Below are positions 40,862 to 55,292 of a stretch of DNA of 64,000 bases, piece by piece. The DNA is from Leclercia adecarboxylata. Its GTDB lineage: Bacteria > Pseudomonadota > Gammaproteobacteria > Enterobacterales > Enterobacteriaceae. The notes under the pieces are model-generated. The model was not told where the DNA came from. It ran no database searches and saw only the letters and a program-made list of their open reading frames with translations. A program made the position numbers and the translations under genes. Numbering within the stretch: position 1 is the first letter of the stretch; each line of letters begins with the position of its first letter. The stretch is taken from contig DERO01000019.1 in the NCBI GenBank assembly GCA_002360945.1, positions 112,864 through 176,863 of the forward strand, read 5' to 3'.

Positions 40862-41215
40862 TTACTGCATTTTCTCGTGAAGTTCGATGAGTTCCGCCAC
40901 CAGCTCACGCGCCAGCATGGAGGTCATCAGATGATCCTGGGCGTGTACCAGCACCAGGCTGACCTTCATCTTACCTTCACCCTGATCGCTTTCGATCAGT
41001 TTTGTTTGCACCAGGTGTGCTTCATTCAGCGCGGTGCGCGACTGGGCCATCATCTCTTTCGCAGTGTCGAAATCGCCCTGCTTGGCTTTTTTCAGGGCAC
41101 CGTACGCCAGGCTGCGCGCCTGACCGGAGTTGATGATAAGCCCCATCACCACTTCTTCAAGATCGTTCTCTGCGACGTCTTCTGCTTCTGCAACAACATT
41201 CTCTAAATCAAACAT
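40862..41215 (-). CDS. chbA: PTS N,N'-diacetylchitobiose EIIA
   Basis: 117 residues (E. coli 116). PTS EIIA of the lactose/cellobiose family, a helical trimer with the phosphorylated His91 in LVHAQDHL. It passes phosphate from HPr to ChbB. Third in chbBCARFG, after chbC and before chbR; ribosome site AGGAGA. Confidence 0.97.
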   Translation of the reverse strand: MFDLENVVAEAEDVAENDLEEVVMGLIINSGQARSLAYGALKKAKQGDFDTAKEMMAQSRTALNEAHLVQTKLIESDQGEGKMKVSLVLVHAQDHLMTSMLARELVAELIELHEKMQ

Positions 41216-41261
41216 CTCTGTTTCTCCTGTACTGACGCGGGTTGCCCCGCGTCATACGACA

Positions 41262-42620
41262 TCAGAATTTCAGTGCGAGGGCGATATCTTCTTCGCTCTC
41301 TTCTTCATCAATGGTGGTCTGGGCCTTGTTGGCGATGGCGACGAACGGCATGTAGAGCACGGTTGCCACACCGAGGTTAAATATCGCCAGCAGGAAGGCC
41401 GCTACGCTACCATTAGTGTTGAAGAAGGCCCCCAGGCCGGCTGGCATGGTCCATGGCGCAATGTTGGTCACCGGCGGGATAATCCCCAGGTAGTAGGCGG
41501 TCAGGGTAATGGCGGCCAGCAGCGGCTGCACCAGGATGAACGGAATGAACATCACCGGGTTCATGATAATCGGCAGACCGAAGAGGATTGGCTCGTTAAT
41601 CTGGAAGATGCCTGACGGCAGTGCCAGCTTCGCCACCTGACGGTGATCCGCACGACGGGAGGTGATAAACACCGCGATGATCAGACCCAGCGTCGCCCCG
41701 GTACCGCCCAGGAAGATGTAGGAGTCGAGCATCGGTTTAGCCCACACGTGGAAGGTTTTACCTGCCGCCAGCGCCGCGTCAACGGAGCCGTACTGCTGAT
41801 AAAGCGCCACGTTTTCCAGCGCCCATGGGGTCATGATGCCGCTGTCCAGCGCGGCCAGTGCCAGAGAGCCATGCACACCGAAGAACCACAGCAGGGAGGT
41901 GAAAATCACGTAAGCCCAGCCCACGACGCCACCCATAGAGGCCAGCGGAGTGGAGATGGTGTCCATGATGATCTGGTGGAAGTTGGTGCCCCAGTGAGAG
42001 AGCGCCCAGGCGATGGTCCCCATGATGGAGAGAATAATGAAGCCTGGGATCAGTGCCGAGAAAGAACGGGACACCGACGCCGGCACGCTGTCCGGTAAAC
42101 GAATCACCCAGTTGCGACGAATAATGAAGGTAAACATTTCCGCCACGACCAGGCCAATCACGATCCCGGAAATGATGTTTGCCCCGCCCAGCCAGTTGGC
42201 GCCTACCGCATAGGCTTCACCGACGCTGTAGGGGGTCACGGTCATAAAGGCGGCTACAGATAATAAACCGGCGGCCAGCGAGTCGACTTTACGCTCTTCC
42301 GCCAGCGCCATCCCAATAAAGAAAGGCGCCATCAGCGACATAATACCCAGCGTACCGTTGTACACATTGCCGCCGATGGCCTTGAAACCATTTAACGTTT
42401 CAATAGTTGAGGGATCTAAACGCACACCTAATGAATAGAAGAATGAACCATCACCGAAGCTAAGAAAAACGTTGTTAATTAAAACGAACATGGCCCCGGC
42501 CAGGGTTAACGGCATAACCTTAATAAAGCCGTTTTTAATGGCGTTGACATGCGGTTGCTTTCCTATTTTAACTGCAAAAGGAAGGAGTACCTTTTCAAGC
42601 GCAGCAATAAATCTACTCAT
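41262..42620 (-). CDS. chbC: PTS N,N'-diacetylchitobiose EIIC permease
   Basis: 452 residues from [20 protein letters not shown], the E. coli length; a longer start (42644) adds eight residues without a family match. PTS EIIC of the lactose/cellobiose class with about ten membrane segments and the conserved late segment [17 protein letters not shown] (~340). It imports and phosphorylates chitobiose with ChbB and ChbA. Start is preceded by AAGGG. Confidence 0.95.
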   Translation of the reverse strand: MSRFIAALEKVLLPFAVKIGKQPHVNAIKNGFIKVMPLTLAGAMFVLINNVFLSFGDGSFFYSLGVRLDPSTIETLNGFKAIGGNVYNGTLGIMSLMAPFFIGMALAEERKVDSLAAGLLSVAAFMTVTPYSVGEAYAVGANWLGGANIISGIVIGLVVAEMFTFIIRRNWVIRLPDSVPASVSRSFSALIPGFIILSIMGTIAWALSHWGTNFHQIIMDTISTPLASMGGVVGWAYVIFTSLLWFFGVHGSLALAALDSGIMTPWALENVALYQQYGSVDAALAAGKTFHVWAKPMLDSYIFLGGTGATLGLIIAVFITSRRADHRQVAKLALPSGIFQINEPILFGLPIIMNPVMFIPFILVQPLLAAITLTAYYLGIIPPVTNIAPWTMPAGLGAFFNTNGSVAAFLLAIFNLGVATVLYMPFVAIANKAQTTIDEEESEEDIALALKF

Positions 42621-42704
42621 AGAAAATGCCCTTAAATGCCGCAATAATATTGCGGCGTAAGTGTGTGTGAAATTGCTCTTTGACGGGAAAAATAAAAAAT
42701 TAAA

Positions 42705-43022
42705 TTAATTAGCAGCTTTTTTAATCGCTGCGACAGCAGCTTTAAGAACACCTAAACCATCCACTTTGCCGTACAGCGCAGAGTCGATCACTTCAACCGG
42801 CTTATTCGGTAACAGACGTTGGATCTCCGGCAACATATAGGCAATTTGCGGGCCTAACAGCACGACATCCGCGTGAGTGCCTTTCTCGCCAGCCAGGGTT
42901 TCCGGGAAGGCTTCAATGATGACCGGTACTTCGTACTTCTCTGCCTGCGCGCGCATCTTTGACACCAGCAGTGACGTTGACATGCCCGCTGAGCAAAACA
43001 GATAGATATGTTTCTTTTCCAT
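42705..43022 (-). CDS. chbB: PTS N,N'-diacetylchitobiose EIIB
   Basis: 105 residues (E. coli 106). EIIB of the lactose family with the phosphocysteine Cys10 in [14 protein letters not shown]. It takes phosphate from ChbA and gives it to the sugar bound by ChbC. First gene of the operon, 84 bp before chbC. Ribosome site GAGGG. CRP and NagC-like operators lie upstream. Confidence 0.97.
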   Translation of the reverse strand: MEKKHIYLFCSAGMSTSLLVSKMRAQAEKYEVPVIIEAFPETLAGEKGTHADVVLLGPQIAYMLPEIQRLLPNKPVEVIDSALYGKVDGLGVLKAAVAAIKKAAN

Positions 43023-43181
43023 AGCAATTTCCCTCTTATGTGCTCACCGCTTTCGCCGCGATATCCCCGCCTTGACCGACCGGATTCCCTCGCTGGCGTA
43101 TCTGATGGATTGAGTATACGGCAACTGATTTCCCCGGGATAATCCGAAAGGGACCACAATTGTCTCTCCTTGACCTGTCGT

Positions 43182-43227
43182 TATGACACCCTTCACATTT
43201 TAGGTAAATAATTCGCGGTGAGAATTA
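43182..43227 (-). promoter_or_regulatory. chb operon CRP and NagC-like sites
   Basis: TGTGAAGGGTGTCATA (43182-43197 on minus) fits TGTGA-N6-TCACA with two mismatches. TAATTC-N7-GAATTA (43209-43227) is a perfect inverted repeat of the kind found in NagC operators. Both lie upstream of chbB, matching the known CRP activation and NagC repression of E. coli chb. Confidence 0.55.
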
Positions 43228-43243
43228 AGATGAATAGCGACGT

Positions 43244-43268
43244 AAAAAAACCGGCCAGGTGGCCGGTT
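43244..43268 (-). terminator. osmE terminator
   Basis: AACCGGCC / GGCCGGTT stem with a four-base loop, followed on the minus strand by TTTTTT, soon after the osmE stop. Confidence 0.85.
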
Positions 43269-43295
43269 CGTCTCTTTGCTCAGGAAAAGGTCTTA

Positions 43296-43637
43296 TCAGG
43301 CCTTAGGCGCCTGCGGGTCAGTATCGTATTCCGCACAGGTCTGGTAGCCGGAGTTAATCACGTGGCCAGTATCGTCAAGGGCCACAAAGTAAGTTTCTGT
43401 TTTACCATCCCGTTGACCCAGGATGTAAGTCTGGCAGGTACCACGGGCGTGGATCATCGTCACCTCTGATGACGGTTTACCGGCAAGCTGCTGTACCTGT
43501 GCACGGCTCATCCCTTTTTTAACGTCTTTTACGACGGGCTCTTTAAACTGGTCCGTCGTACGATCATACGCGGTACACCCTGCCAGCAAAGTCATTACAG
43601 CCGCTGCGCCTAACATTCCTGCTAAATTCTTGTTCAT
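43296..43637 (-). CDS. osmE: Osmotically inducible lipoprotein OsmE
   Basis: 113 residues (E. coli 112). Lipoprotein signal ending LAGC (Cys21) and a BamE/SmpA-OmlA-like domain (~35-110; [18 protein letters not shown]). Outer-membrane lipoprotein induced by osmolarity and sigma-S in E. coli; exact role unknown. Ribosome site GAGGA. Divergent from nadE. Confidence 0.95.
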   Translation of the reverse strand: MNKNLAGMLGAAAVMTLLAGCTAYDRTTDQFKEPVVKDVKKGMSRAQVQQLAGKPSSEVTMIHARGTCQTYILGQRDGKTETYFVALDDTGHVINSGYQTCAEYDTDPQAPKA

Positions 43638-43868
43638 ATTCCGTCCTCTTGTTTATCAGCGTGTTATGTAAGCCTGGAATAGAAAATCACATTTTTCAAC
43701 CCCAAGCGTGACGGCAAAGATTTTTCGGAAAATTCCTGTAAAACAAATATAAGCGGCTAAATCGCCTGATTTCACCCCATTCAAATGTGTGATCCTTGTC
43801 GTTTTCCCCATGACGAGTTAGCTTTAACAGAACATTCATCAGGCCAATTTGTGTAACGGAGGGGCTAA

Positions 43869-44696
43869 ATGGCTCTGCAACAAGAAATTATCCAGGCGCT
43901 GGGTGCCAAACCCACTATCAATGCGGAAGAAGAGATCCGCCGCAGCGTCGATTTTTTGAAATCCTATCTGACCCGCTACCCGTTCCTGAAAACGCTGGTA
44001 CTGGGCATCAGCGGCGGACAGGACTCCACCCTCGCCGGGAAGCTGGCCCAGATGGCCATCAGCGAACTGCGTGCCGAAACGGGTAACGAATCCCTGCAGT
44101 TTATCGCGGTGCGCCTGCCCTACGGCGTGCAGTTTGACGAGCAGGATTGCCAGGATGCCCTCGAGTTTATTCAGGCGGATCGGGTGCTGACCGTGAACAT
44201 TAAAGAAGCGGTGCTGGCCAGCGAAAAAGCGTTGCGCGACGCGGGCATTGAGCTGAGCGACTTCGTGCGCGGCAACGAAAAGGCCCGCGAGCGGATGAAA
44301 GCCCAGTACAGCATCGCCGGGATGACCAGCGGCGTGGTGGTGGGCACTGACCATGCGGCCGAAGCGCTGACCGGTTTCTTCACCAAGTATGGCGACGGCG
44401 GCACCGATATTAACCCGCTGTTCCGTCTCAACAAGCGCCAGGGCAAACAGCTGCTGGCCGCGCTGGGCTGCCCGGAGCATCTGTATAAGAAAGCCCCTAC
44501 CGCAGATCTGGAAGACGATCGCCCTTCCCTGCCGGATGAAGCCGCGCTGGGCGTGACCTATGAAAACATTGACGATTATCTCGAAGGCAAGACGCTGGAT
44601 GAAGGCACTGCCCGTATTATAGAGGGCTGGTATCTGAAGACCGAACACAAACGTCGCCCGCCGATCACGGTATTCGACGACTTCTGGAAACAATAA
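43869..44696 (+). CDS. nadE: NH3-dependent NAD+ synthetase
   Basis: 275 residues, as in E. coli. N-type ATP pyrophosphatase fold with the P-loop [13 protein letters not shown] (~46), and the late motifs [19 protein letters not shown] (~160) and [17 protein letters not shown] (~208). It amidates nicotinate adenine dinucleotide to NAD+, the last step of NAD synthesis. Ribosome site GGAGG. Divergent from osmE and followed by a terminator. Confidence 0.97.
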   Translation: MALQQEIIQALGAKPTINAEEEIRRSVDFLKSYLTRYPFLKTLVLGISGGQDSTLAGKLAQMAISELRAETGNESLQFIAVRLPYGVQFDEQDCQDALEFIQADRVLTVNIKEAVLASEKALRDAGIELSDFVRGNEKARERMKAQYSIAGMTSGVVVGTDHAAEALTGFFTKYGDGGTDINPLFRLNKRQGKQLLAALGCPEHLYKKAPTADLEDDRPSLPDEAALGVTYENIDDYLEGKTLDEGTARIIEGWYLKTEHKRRPPITVFDDFWKQ

Positions 44697-44703
44697 TTCT
44701 GTC

Positions 44704-44729
44704 GGGGCGGCGTCTGCCGCCTCTTTTTT
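44704..44729 (+). terminator. nadE terminator
   Basis: GGCGGC / GCCGCC stem with GTCT loop and a T-tract (TCTTTTTT) immediately after nadE. Confidence 0.85.
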
Positions 44730-44748
44730 AACCATTTCACAGCTGCTA

Positions 44749-44768
44749 CACTGTATGCCTGAACAGTA
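44749..44768. promoter_or_regulatory. LexA box of cho
   Basis: CACTGTATGCCTGAACAGTA is a CTG-N10-CAG SOS box, 13 bp upstream of the cho start. It contains the ATG of a longer reading frame, which argues against that start. Confidence 0.8.
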
Positions 44769-44781
44769 TCAGGAGTATGTT

Positions 44782-45669
44782 GTGAGCAGGCGTCAATCGG
44801 CACCGCGGCTTGAATTCGAAGCAGCAGCTATCTATGAATATCCCGAACATCTTCGCCCGTGGCTTGAGGCACTGCCCAAGCAGCCAGGCGTATACTTCTT
44901 CCATGGCGACAGCGATGCCATGCCGCTTTATATCGGTAAAAGCGTCAATATTCGCAGCCGGGTGCTGTCGCATCTGCGCACCCCGGACGAGGCCGCCATG
45001 CTGCGCCAGTCACGGCGTATCACCTGGATCCAGACCGCGGGTGAGCTGGGTGCTCTGCTGCTGGAGGCGCGTTTAATCAAGGAGCAGCAGCCGCTGTTCA
45101 ATAAACGACTGCGCCGCAATCGCCAGCTCTGCTCCCTGCAGATCGCCGAGGGCAAGCCGCAGATCGTCTATGCCCGCGAGGTGGATTTTTCGCATACCCC
45201 GAATCTGTTTGGCCTCTTCGCCAACCGCCGGGCGGCGCTGCAAACCCTGCAAACCCTGGCCGATGAGCGTCAGCTCTGCTATGGCCTGCTGGGGCTGGAA
45301 TCGTTAAGCCGCGGGCGGGCCTGTTTCCGCTCCGCCCTGAAGCGCTGCGCGGGTGCCTGCTGCGGCAAAGAGAGCGTTGAAGAGCATCAGCAGCGACTCG
45401 TCGAAGGGTTGCAGGCGATTGGCGTTACCTGCTGGCCATGGGACAGCGCCGTGGCGCTGAAAGAGTCGCGCCCGGATATGACCCACTACCACATCATTCA
45501 TAACTGGCTCTGGCTGGGTGCGGTCGACAGTCTGGATGAGGCGGCGGACCTGCTACGCACGCCCGCCGGTTTCGATCAGGATGGGTATAAAATTCTCTGC
45601 AAGCCGCTGCTGGCCGGTAATTACGAAATCATTCCGCTCAGTGTCCCGGAAGCCAAAAAATCTCGCTGA
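44782..45669 (+). CDS. cho: Excinuclease Cho (UvrC homologue)
   Basis: 295 residues from the GTG at 44782, exactly the E. coli length; AGGAG stands six bases upstream. N-terminal GIY-YIG nuclease domain (~30-110; [25 protein letters not shown]) and a C-terminal region that lacks the UvrC UvrB-binding and 3' nuclease parts. Cho makes an alternative 3' incision in nucleotide excision repair at lesions UvrC handles poorly. SOS-regulated. Its last 32 bp overlap the convergent ves gene. Confidence 0.95.
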   Translation: MSRRQSAPRLEFEAAAIYEYPEHLRPWLEALPKQPGVYFFHGDSDAMPLYIGKSVNIRSRVLSHLRTPDEAAMLRQSRRITWIQTAGELGALLLEARLIKEQQPLFNKRLRRNRQLCSLQIAEGKPQIVYAREVDFSHTPNLFGLFANRRAALQTLQTLADERQLCYGLLGLESLSRGRACFRSALKRCAGACCGKESVEEHQQRLVEGLQAIGVTCWPWDSAVALKESRPDMTHYHIIHNWLWLGAVDSLDEAADLLRTPAGFDQDGYKILCKPLLAGNYEIIPLSVPEAKKSR

Positions 45670-46195
45670 ACAGCAGGGCTCCCTCTTCCTTCAGCAGCCG
45701 CAGCGTATGGTCGCCCTCGTGCCACCATGCGCCTTGATCGGGGGTGAGTAGCTTCTCCCCCAACTGCCAGGCGCCGCTCAGCACAAACACTACCCCGCCG
45801 CGTGACGCAAAGGTCGTAAAGGTGCGATCCGCCACCCGCACTTTCGCCCGACATCGATCCCGGCGGGTCATAATATTGAAATCCATCGACATTTTCCCTT
45901 CCAGCAGCTGCGCCTTGACCGGCAGATCCCCGGCAAAGCTGAAGGGCTGATGACGCTGCAGCGTGTGTGTAAACGCTTTCCCGCCATCCAGATGGACCTC
46001 TCCCCCCTCCAGCAGGGTGATCACCCGATCGATGCCGGGCGAGACCGAAAAATCGCCATTGCTGGCCAGGGAGGCAATACTGGCTCGCCAGTTAAATTCC
46101 CGGGTTGCCGGGGGAAAACAACATATTTCGCGCGTCTCACCGGCCCCGTTACGCCAGAGGCTGATCGGCATTTTGCGGATATCAAAGAATTCCAT
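45638..46195 (-). CDS. ves: Ves, HutD-family cupin protein
   Basis: 185 residues from [22 protein letters not shown]. coli Ves is 191. HutD/Ves bicupin-like domain ([34 protein letters not shown]). E. coli Ves is cold- and stress-inducible; enzymatic role unclear. GGAG seven bases upstream supports this start over 46222. Its 3' end overlaps cho by 32 bp with no terminator between. Confidence 0.92.
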   Translation of the reverse strand: MEFFDIRKMPISLWRNGAGETREICCFPPATREFNWRASIASLASNGDFSVSPGIDRVITLLEGGEVHLDGGKAFTHTLQRHQPFSFAGDLPVKAQLLEGKMSMDFNIMTRRDRCRAKVRVADRTFTTFASRGGVVFVLSGAWQLGEKLLTPDQGAWWHEGDHTLRLLKEEGALLFSEIFWLPGH

Positions 46196-46410
46196 CACCA
46201 CTCCAAATGGCGCAATACGCACCAGAGCAACTCGCGCAGGGCGGTTGCATTTTGTTTGTTATCGTTAGGTCATCACTGTGTAGTATCGGCAGATGTGCAC
46301 AACGGCCTTAGCGAGACGGCGAAAAAATCCGTAACGTCAGACATTTCAAATACATTGTGCAAATCGATAACAGGAGAATACCGGGATGGCGGCGGCTGGC
46401 AAGAGGCGGG

Positions 46411-46473
46411 AAAAGAAAAAACCGCCGGACCTGTCCACAGCGTATTCGCTTGGGTGAACAGGACTCCGGCGGT
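46411..46473 (-). terminator. spy terminator
   Basis: A long imperfect stem with outer arms ACCGCCGGA / TCCGGCGGT (46421-46429 and 46465-46473) and inner CCTGT / ACAGG pairing. On the minus strand it is followed by TTTTTTCTTTT. Confidence 0.85.
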
Positions 46474-46491
46474 CTTGAATGGCTGAACCGA

Positions 46492-46980
46492 TTATTCGGC
46501 TGGTGGGGTCATTTTACCTTCCGGCGCGGAACGTTCTGTCAGACGCTTCTCAAAATTGGCATCAAACTGTTTTTTCTGTTCCGGGGTAAGAATGTTGTAA
46601 ATCTTGTTCTGGGTTTCCAGGTGCGCCAGCATGCGGGCTTTGTTCTGCTCGGCCATCTTGTCGACCTGCGCCTGAGCTTTCGCTTTATCGAAGCTGTCGC
46701 TGGCGATGATGTCATGCATTGCGCGGCGCTCTTCTACCGGCGGACGTTTCATCTGGTCACGCTGGCTTTTCATGATGTCGCGGATCTGCGTTTTCTGCGC
46801 ATCCGTCAGGTTCAGGTCTTTAAACATCATGTCGTGATGCATACCCGGCTTGCCTTTGTGATGCATCATTTTGCTTTCGGTCGGCGCGGCGGTAGTGGTG
46901 GCGGTATCCGCGGCGAACGCCGCGCTGGTAGCGCCCAGAGCCAGGGTAGAGGCAACAAACAGTGCAGTTAATTTACGCAT
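46492..46980 (-). CDS. spy: Periplasmic chaperone Spy
   Basis: 162 residues (E. coli 161). Signal peptide cleaved near AFA/AD (~23), then the LTxxQ-rich cradle: LTDAQKTQIRDIMKSQ (~58) and LTPEQKKQFDANFEKRL (~130). Spy binds unfolded proteins in the periplasm without ATP and is induced by CpxAR and BaeSR. Mature protein is basic and rich in Met and Lys. Ribosome site AAGGA. A terminator follows. Confidence 0.97.
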   Translation of the reverse strand: MRKLTALFVASTLALGATSAAFAADTATTTAAPTESKMMHHKGKPGMHHDMMFKDLNLTDAQKTQIRDIMKSQRDQMKRPPVEERRAMHDIIASDSFDKAKAQAQVDKMAEQNKARMLAHLETQNKIYNILTPEQKKQFDANFEKRLTERSAPEGKMTPPAE

Positions 46981-47316
46981 AATTTTGTCCTTCCTTTCAG
47001 TTATTCTTCGGCGCTATGCCGTGTTGACGAGATTCACTTTACGGAGTTTATCGTCAATTAATCAGAGCAAGGGTAAAACAATGAAAGTGTAAAAAACAAA
47101 ATATCGTCAAATATGGAGAAAATAAGGATAAAGCGTGGAGAGTTGAAACAAAAATAGACATCAGACTGATTTTAAAGAGATTGTGAAGGAGTATACCGGG
47201 GAAGAGATTAATAATAAAGCAAACAGCCAGGAATAATCTGTAATAAAACAGCAGATAAATGAAATGGCTGAGAAAATAAACAACCCCACCGCGTTACGCT
47301 AATGGGGTTATGCGTT
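46981..47316. other. AT-rich interval upstream of spy
   Basis: 336 bp with no convincing gene. It carries spy's promoter region (including GTAAA-N11-GTAAA at 47073-47093, a loose fit to the CpxR pattern), a nested inverted repeat at 47224-47270 and the astE terminator. Base composition is much more AT-rich than the neighbouring genes. Confidence 0.5.
47275..47310 (-). terminator. astE terminator
   Basis: AACCCCA / TGGGGTT outer stem with an inner GCG / CGC pairing and a T-rich tail (GTTTATTTTC) on the minus strand, 7 bases after the astE stop. Confidence 0.7.
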
Positions 47317-48282
47317 TCAGGCGATTTTTTCCAGCATCAGTCCGGCGCGTAGACCAAAGGCCACGGCAGGGTTCGGGAACAGAACATACTCGGTCGGCTT
47401 TTGCACTTCATAGCGCTCCTCGCCATCCTCTGCCAGCAAAACGCCCTGGCGGAACGGAGTAAAGTTCAGGGTATGCGCCGCCATGTGCAGCACAAAGGCC
47501 TCGCTGCGGCGCGTGATCTGCTGCACCACCCGGTACTGCTCCACAGGCTCAACATGCTGCTCTGGTGCCTCACCGCTCAGCAAGGCATACAGCGCCCGAT
47601 GGGTGGTGGCAAAGCGGGTCAGATCGTTATGGCCGAACGGCAGCGCCTTGCCCAGCTCCAGGGTACAGGCCAGCGCGCCAAAGCGTTCGCAGCTGAAATG
47701 GGTGAAGGTGCCGCCCGGAGCCTGATGAAAGACCAGCGCCGCCAGCCCGGCATCCCCCAGCCACTGAATAAAGGCCTCATCCCAGGGCTGACTGCGCTGG
47801 GGCAGCACACCAAAACGTTCATGATACGAGGCGCGAATAGCGGTATGCAGATCCAGATGCCAGCGATCCTCCCCCGCCTGCTGGTAAAACGCCGTCACCC
47901 ACTCCTCCAGCATGGCCGCCCGTGCGGTCTCGTCGCAGGCCGGAAACTGTGCCCCGCGCCCGCTGAACAGGCGGTTGATATCGCAGGTCAGATAGCGCTT
48001 GCCTGCCCTCAGCGCTGGCGGATTGCCGTACATGACAAGCAGCCGGCAGCGCAGCGTCAGTTCACCGCGAAACAGCGCCCTGACCAGCAGGTCAACAATT
48101 TCAACCGGCGCGGTTTCGTTGCCGTGGATCCCGGCCGAGAGCACCAGGGCGCGCGTGCTCGCGACTTCCGGGGTCAGCTCCAGCACCCCGCGAGCCAGCC
48201 AGCGCCAGTGAAATGACGCCCCTCTCCCCTCAAGGTTGGGAGGCGTCTCGTCGGCCATCGTCAGCGCCAGAAAGTTTTCCAT
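47317..48282 (-). CDS. astE: Succinylglutamate desuccinylase
   Basis: 321 residues from the ATG at 48282 (AGGAGG upstream; a GTG one codon earlier is possible). Zinc carboxypeptidase-like family: GIHGNETAP (~55) with the first zinc His and Glu, LDLHTAIR (~145) with the second His, and the catalytic Glu near [13 protein letters not shown] (~210). It releases glutamate and succinate in the last step of the arginine succinyltransferase pathway. Last gene of astCADBE. Confidence 0.95.
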   Translation of the reverse strand: MENFLALTMADETPPNLEGRGASFHWRWLARGVLELTPEVASTRALVLSAGIHGNETAPVEIVDLLVRALFRGELTLRCRLLVMYGNPPALRAGKRYLTCDINRLFSGRGAQFPACDETARAAMLEEWVTAFYQQAGEDRWHLDLHTAIRASYHERFGVLPQRSQPWDEAFIQWLGDAGLAALVFHQAPGGTFTHFSCERFGALACTLELGKALPFGHNDLTRFATTHRALYALLSGEAPEQHVEPVEQYRVVQQITRRSEAFVLHMAAHTLNFTPFRQGVLLAEDGEERYEVQKPTEYVLFPNPAVAFGLRAGLMLEKIA

Positions 48283-48292
48283 CACGCCTCCT

Positions 48293-53370
<5,078 letters not shown>

Positions 53371-53412
53371 TTAAATGTTAAATATTTTAGTGTTTGCGCT
53401 GTAAATGTAGAT

Positions 53413-53428
53413 TGCAGCGATCGTGCCA
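53413..53428 (-). promoter_or_regulatory. Sigma-54 promoter of astC
   Basis: TGGCACG-ATCG-CTGCA fits the -24/-12 consensus TGGCACG-N4-TTGCA with one mismatch. It would start transcription ~60 nt before astC. E. coli astC is NtrC/sigma-54 dependent, so nitrogen-limitation control is inferred. Confidence 0.8.
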
Positions 53429-53784
53429 GCCAGCGATAAAAATGCATAAACGGGATGGGGTAACGGAATATCAACGAGTTACGACATGGAGTTATTCACT
53501 GTTATTGCATATAAAGTGAATATTTTTACAACAAGCGCGGCTTTGCCGGATGAAAAACAGCTGTTTTATGCAGAAGCCAAATATAATTCTGGAATTGTGA
53601 TCGCTGGCGAAATTTGTGGTCCCTTTACGCGCCATCAGAGGGCATCGCGCGCCAGATCGGTGCAAATATTGCACTGTCGAAACCCTCTGTCGCAGTAATT
53701 GGTCGAACATACGCAGCGGCGGCAGTCAGCCCAACGAAATTCTGCTACCATCCTTGCACTATTCACCTTGCACTGGCAGCGACT
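53429..53784. other. astC-xthA interval
   Basis: About 356 bp between the ast sigma-54 promoter and xthA. It should hold NtrC enhancer sites for ast and the xthA promoter, but I cannot name sites with confidence. Several short frames cross it, none with a recognisable product or convincing start signal. Confidence 0.4.
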
Positions 53785-54594
53785 ATGAAATTTGTCTCTT
53801 TTAATATCAACGGCCTGCGCGCCCGTCCTCATCAACTGCAAGCCATCGTCGAACAACATCAGCCTGACGTCATCGGCCTGCAGGAGACAAAAGTTCACGA
53901 CGATATGTTCCCTCTCGAAGAGGTGGCAAAACTGGGCTACAACGTTTTCTATCACGGTCAGAAAGGCCATTACGGTGTGGCGCTGCTCACCAAAGAGACG
54001 CCGGTCTCGGTGCGTCGCGGCTTCCCGGGCGACGGTGAAGATTCCCAGCGCCGCATCATCATGGCGGAAATCCCCTCTTCGCTTGGTAACATCACCGTGA
54101 TCAACGGTTACTTCCCGCAGGGCGAGAGCCGCGACCACCCGCTGAAGTTCCCGGCCAAAGAGAAGTTCTATCAGGATCTGCAGTCCTTCCTCGAAACCGA
54201 GCTGAGTAAAGACAATCCGGTGCTGATCATGGGCGACATGAATATCAGCCATACCGATCTGGATATCGGCATCGGCGAAGACAGTCGCAAACGCTGGCTG
54301 CGCACCGGGAAGTGCTCCTTCCTGCCGGAAGAGCGCGAGTGGATGGCACGTCTGATGGACTGGGGTCTGGTGGATACCTTCCGCAGCGCCAACCCGCAAA
54401 CCCAGGATCGTTTCTCGTGGTTTGATTACCGCTCCAAAGGCTTTGACGATAACCGCGGCCTGCGCATCGACCTGCTGCTGGCAAGCAAACCACTGGCAGA
54501 GCGCTGCATCGAAACCGGGATCGACTACGACATCCGCAGCATGGAAAAACCGTCCGACCACGCCCCGGTATGGGCAACGTTCGACGTAAAATGA
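53785..54594 (+). CDS. xthA: Exodeoxyribonuclease III
   Basis: 269 residues from [19 protein letters not shown] (E. coli 268). AP endonuclease/exonuclease III fold with metal Glu in [10 protein letters not shown] (~34), NGYFPQGES (~107) and the catalytic His in SDHAPVWA (~259). It is the main AP endonuclease of base-excision repair. A longer frame to 53614 lies in the promoter region and has no family match. The next gene starts immediately after its stop codon. Confidence 0.97.
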   Translation: MKFVSFNINGLRARPHQLQAIVEQHQPDVIGLQETKVHDDMFPLEEVAKLGYNVFYHGQKGHYGVALLTKETPVSVRRGFPGDGEDSQRRIIMAEIPSSLGNITVINGYFPQGESRDHPLKFPAKEKFYQDLQSFLETELSKDNPVLIMGDMNISHTDLDIGIGEDSRKRWLRTGKCSFLPEEREWMARLMDWGLVDTFRSANPQTQDRFSWFDYRSKGFDDNRGLRIDLLLASKPLAERCIETGIDYDIRSMEKPSDHAPVWATFDVK

Positions 54595-55281
54595 ATGACC
54601 ACCAACCGTCGTAAACTCCTGCTGTTATGCGCCCTTCTGGGCGCATTTATTCTTATTTATACGCAACTGCCTCCCGGCACCCTGACGCTGGAAAACCTTC
54701 AGGCCCGGCACCAGACGCTGCTGCGTTACTGCCAGCAGGCCCCGCTCCGAAGCGCCGCCCTCTTTTTTATGCTCTACGTGCTGGTCACTACCCTGTCGCT
54801 GCCGGGCGCTGCGCTGCTGACCCTGCTTGGCGGGGCGCTGTTCGGCCTCTGGCCGGGGATTGTGCTGGTGTCCTTTGCCGCCACGCTGGGTGCAACCCTG
54901 GCGATGCTGGTCAGCCGCTATCTGCTGCGCGACTGGGTCCAGCGCCGCTTTGTCGGGCCGATGCGCACCGTTAACGACGGGGTTGCCCGGGACGGGGCTT
55001 TTTATCTGTTTGCCCTGCGCCTGATGCCGCTGTTCCCTTTCTTTGTGGTCAACCTGCTGGCCGGGGTGACGACCCTCGGGGTGCGGCGCTACTGGTGGGT
55101 CAGCCAGCTCGGCATGCTGCCCGGCGCGGTAGTTTTTCTCAATGCCGGCCACCAGTTAGGGCAGATCGCCTCGCTGCGTGATATCCTTTCGCCCGGCGTG
55201 GTTTTCGCCTTTACGCTACTGGGGTTGCTGCCGCTGGTTACCCGCTGGCTGTTCGCCCGCTTCTCCCGCACTTCTTCCTAA
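54595..55281 (+). CDS. TVP38/TMEM64 (VTT-domain) inner-membrane protein
   Basis: 228 residues with five or six hydrophobic segments. The VTT/SNARE-associated core is clear: LPGAALLTLLGGALFG (~68), a re-entrant-loop region, LRLMPLFPFFVVNLLAGV (~147) and PGAVVFLNAG. Relatives of the DedA family act in lipid or undecaprenyl-phosphate translocation. In E. coli the equivalent place holds ydjX-ydjY-ydjZ-ynjA; here one VTT protein stands alone. It starts directly after xthA's stop (TGA|ATG) and ends 11 bp before ynjB, so it probably belongs to the ynj operon. Confidence 0.85.
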   Translation: MTTNRRKLLLLCALLGAFILIYTQLPPGTLTLENLQARHQTLLRYCQQAPLRSAALFFMLYVLVTTLSLPGAALLTLLGGALFGLWPGIVLVSFAATLGATLAMLVSRYLLRDWVQRRFVGPMRTVNDGVARDGAFYLFALRLMPLFPFFVVNLLAGVTTLGVRRYWWVSQLGMLPGAVVFLNAGHQLGQIASLRDILSPGVVFAFTLLGLLPLVTRWLFARFSRTSS

Positions 55282-55292
55282 CAGGGGGCATT

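Noticed and set aside
44755..44781. ATG at 44755 as the start of cho
   Set aside because: It lies inside the LexA box; the GTG at 44782 has a proper ribosome site and gives the family length.
47073..47093. GTAAA-N11-GTAAA as a CpxR box for spy
   Set aside because: CpxR sites usually have N4-8 between the halves; the spacing is too long for a firm call, so it is only mentioned in the interval description.
53486..53698. A 70-codon plus-strand frame between astC and xthA
   Set aside because: No family match, no ribosome site, and it lies within the ast/xthA control region.
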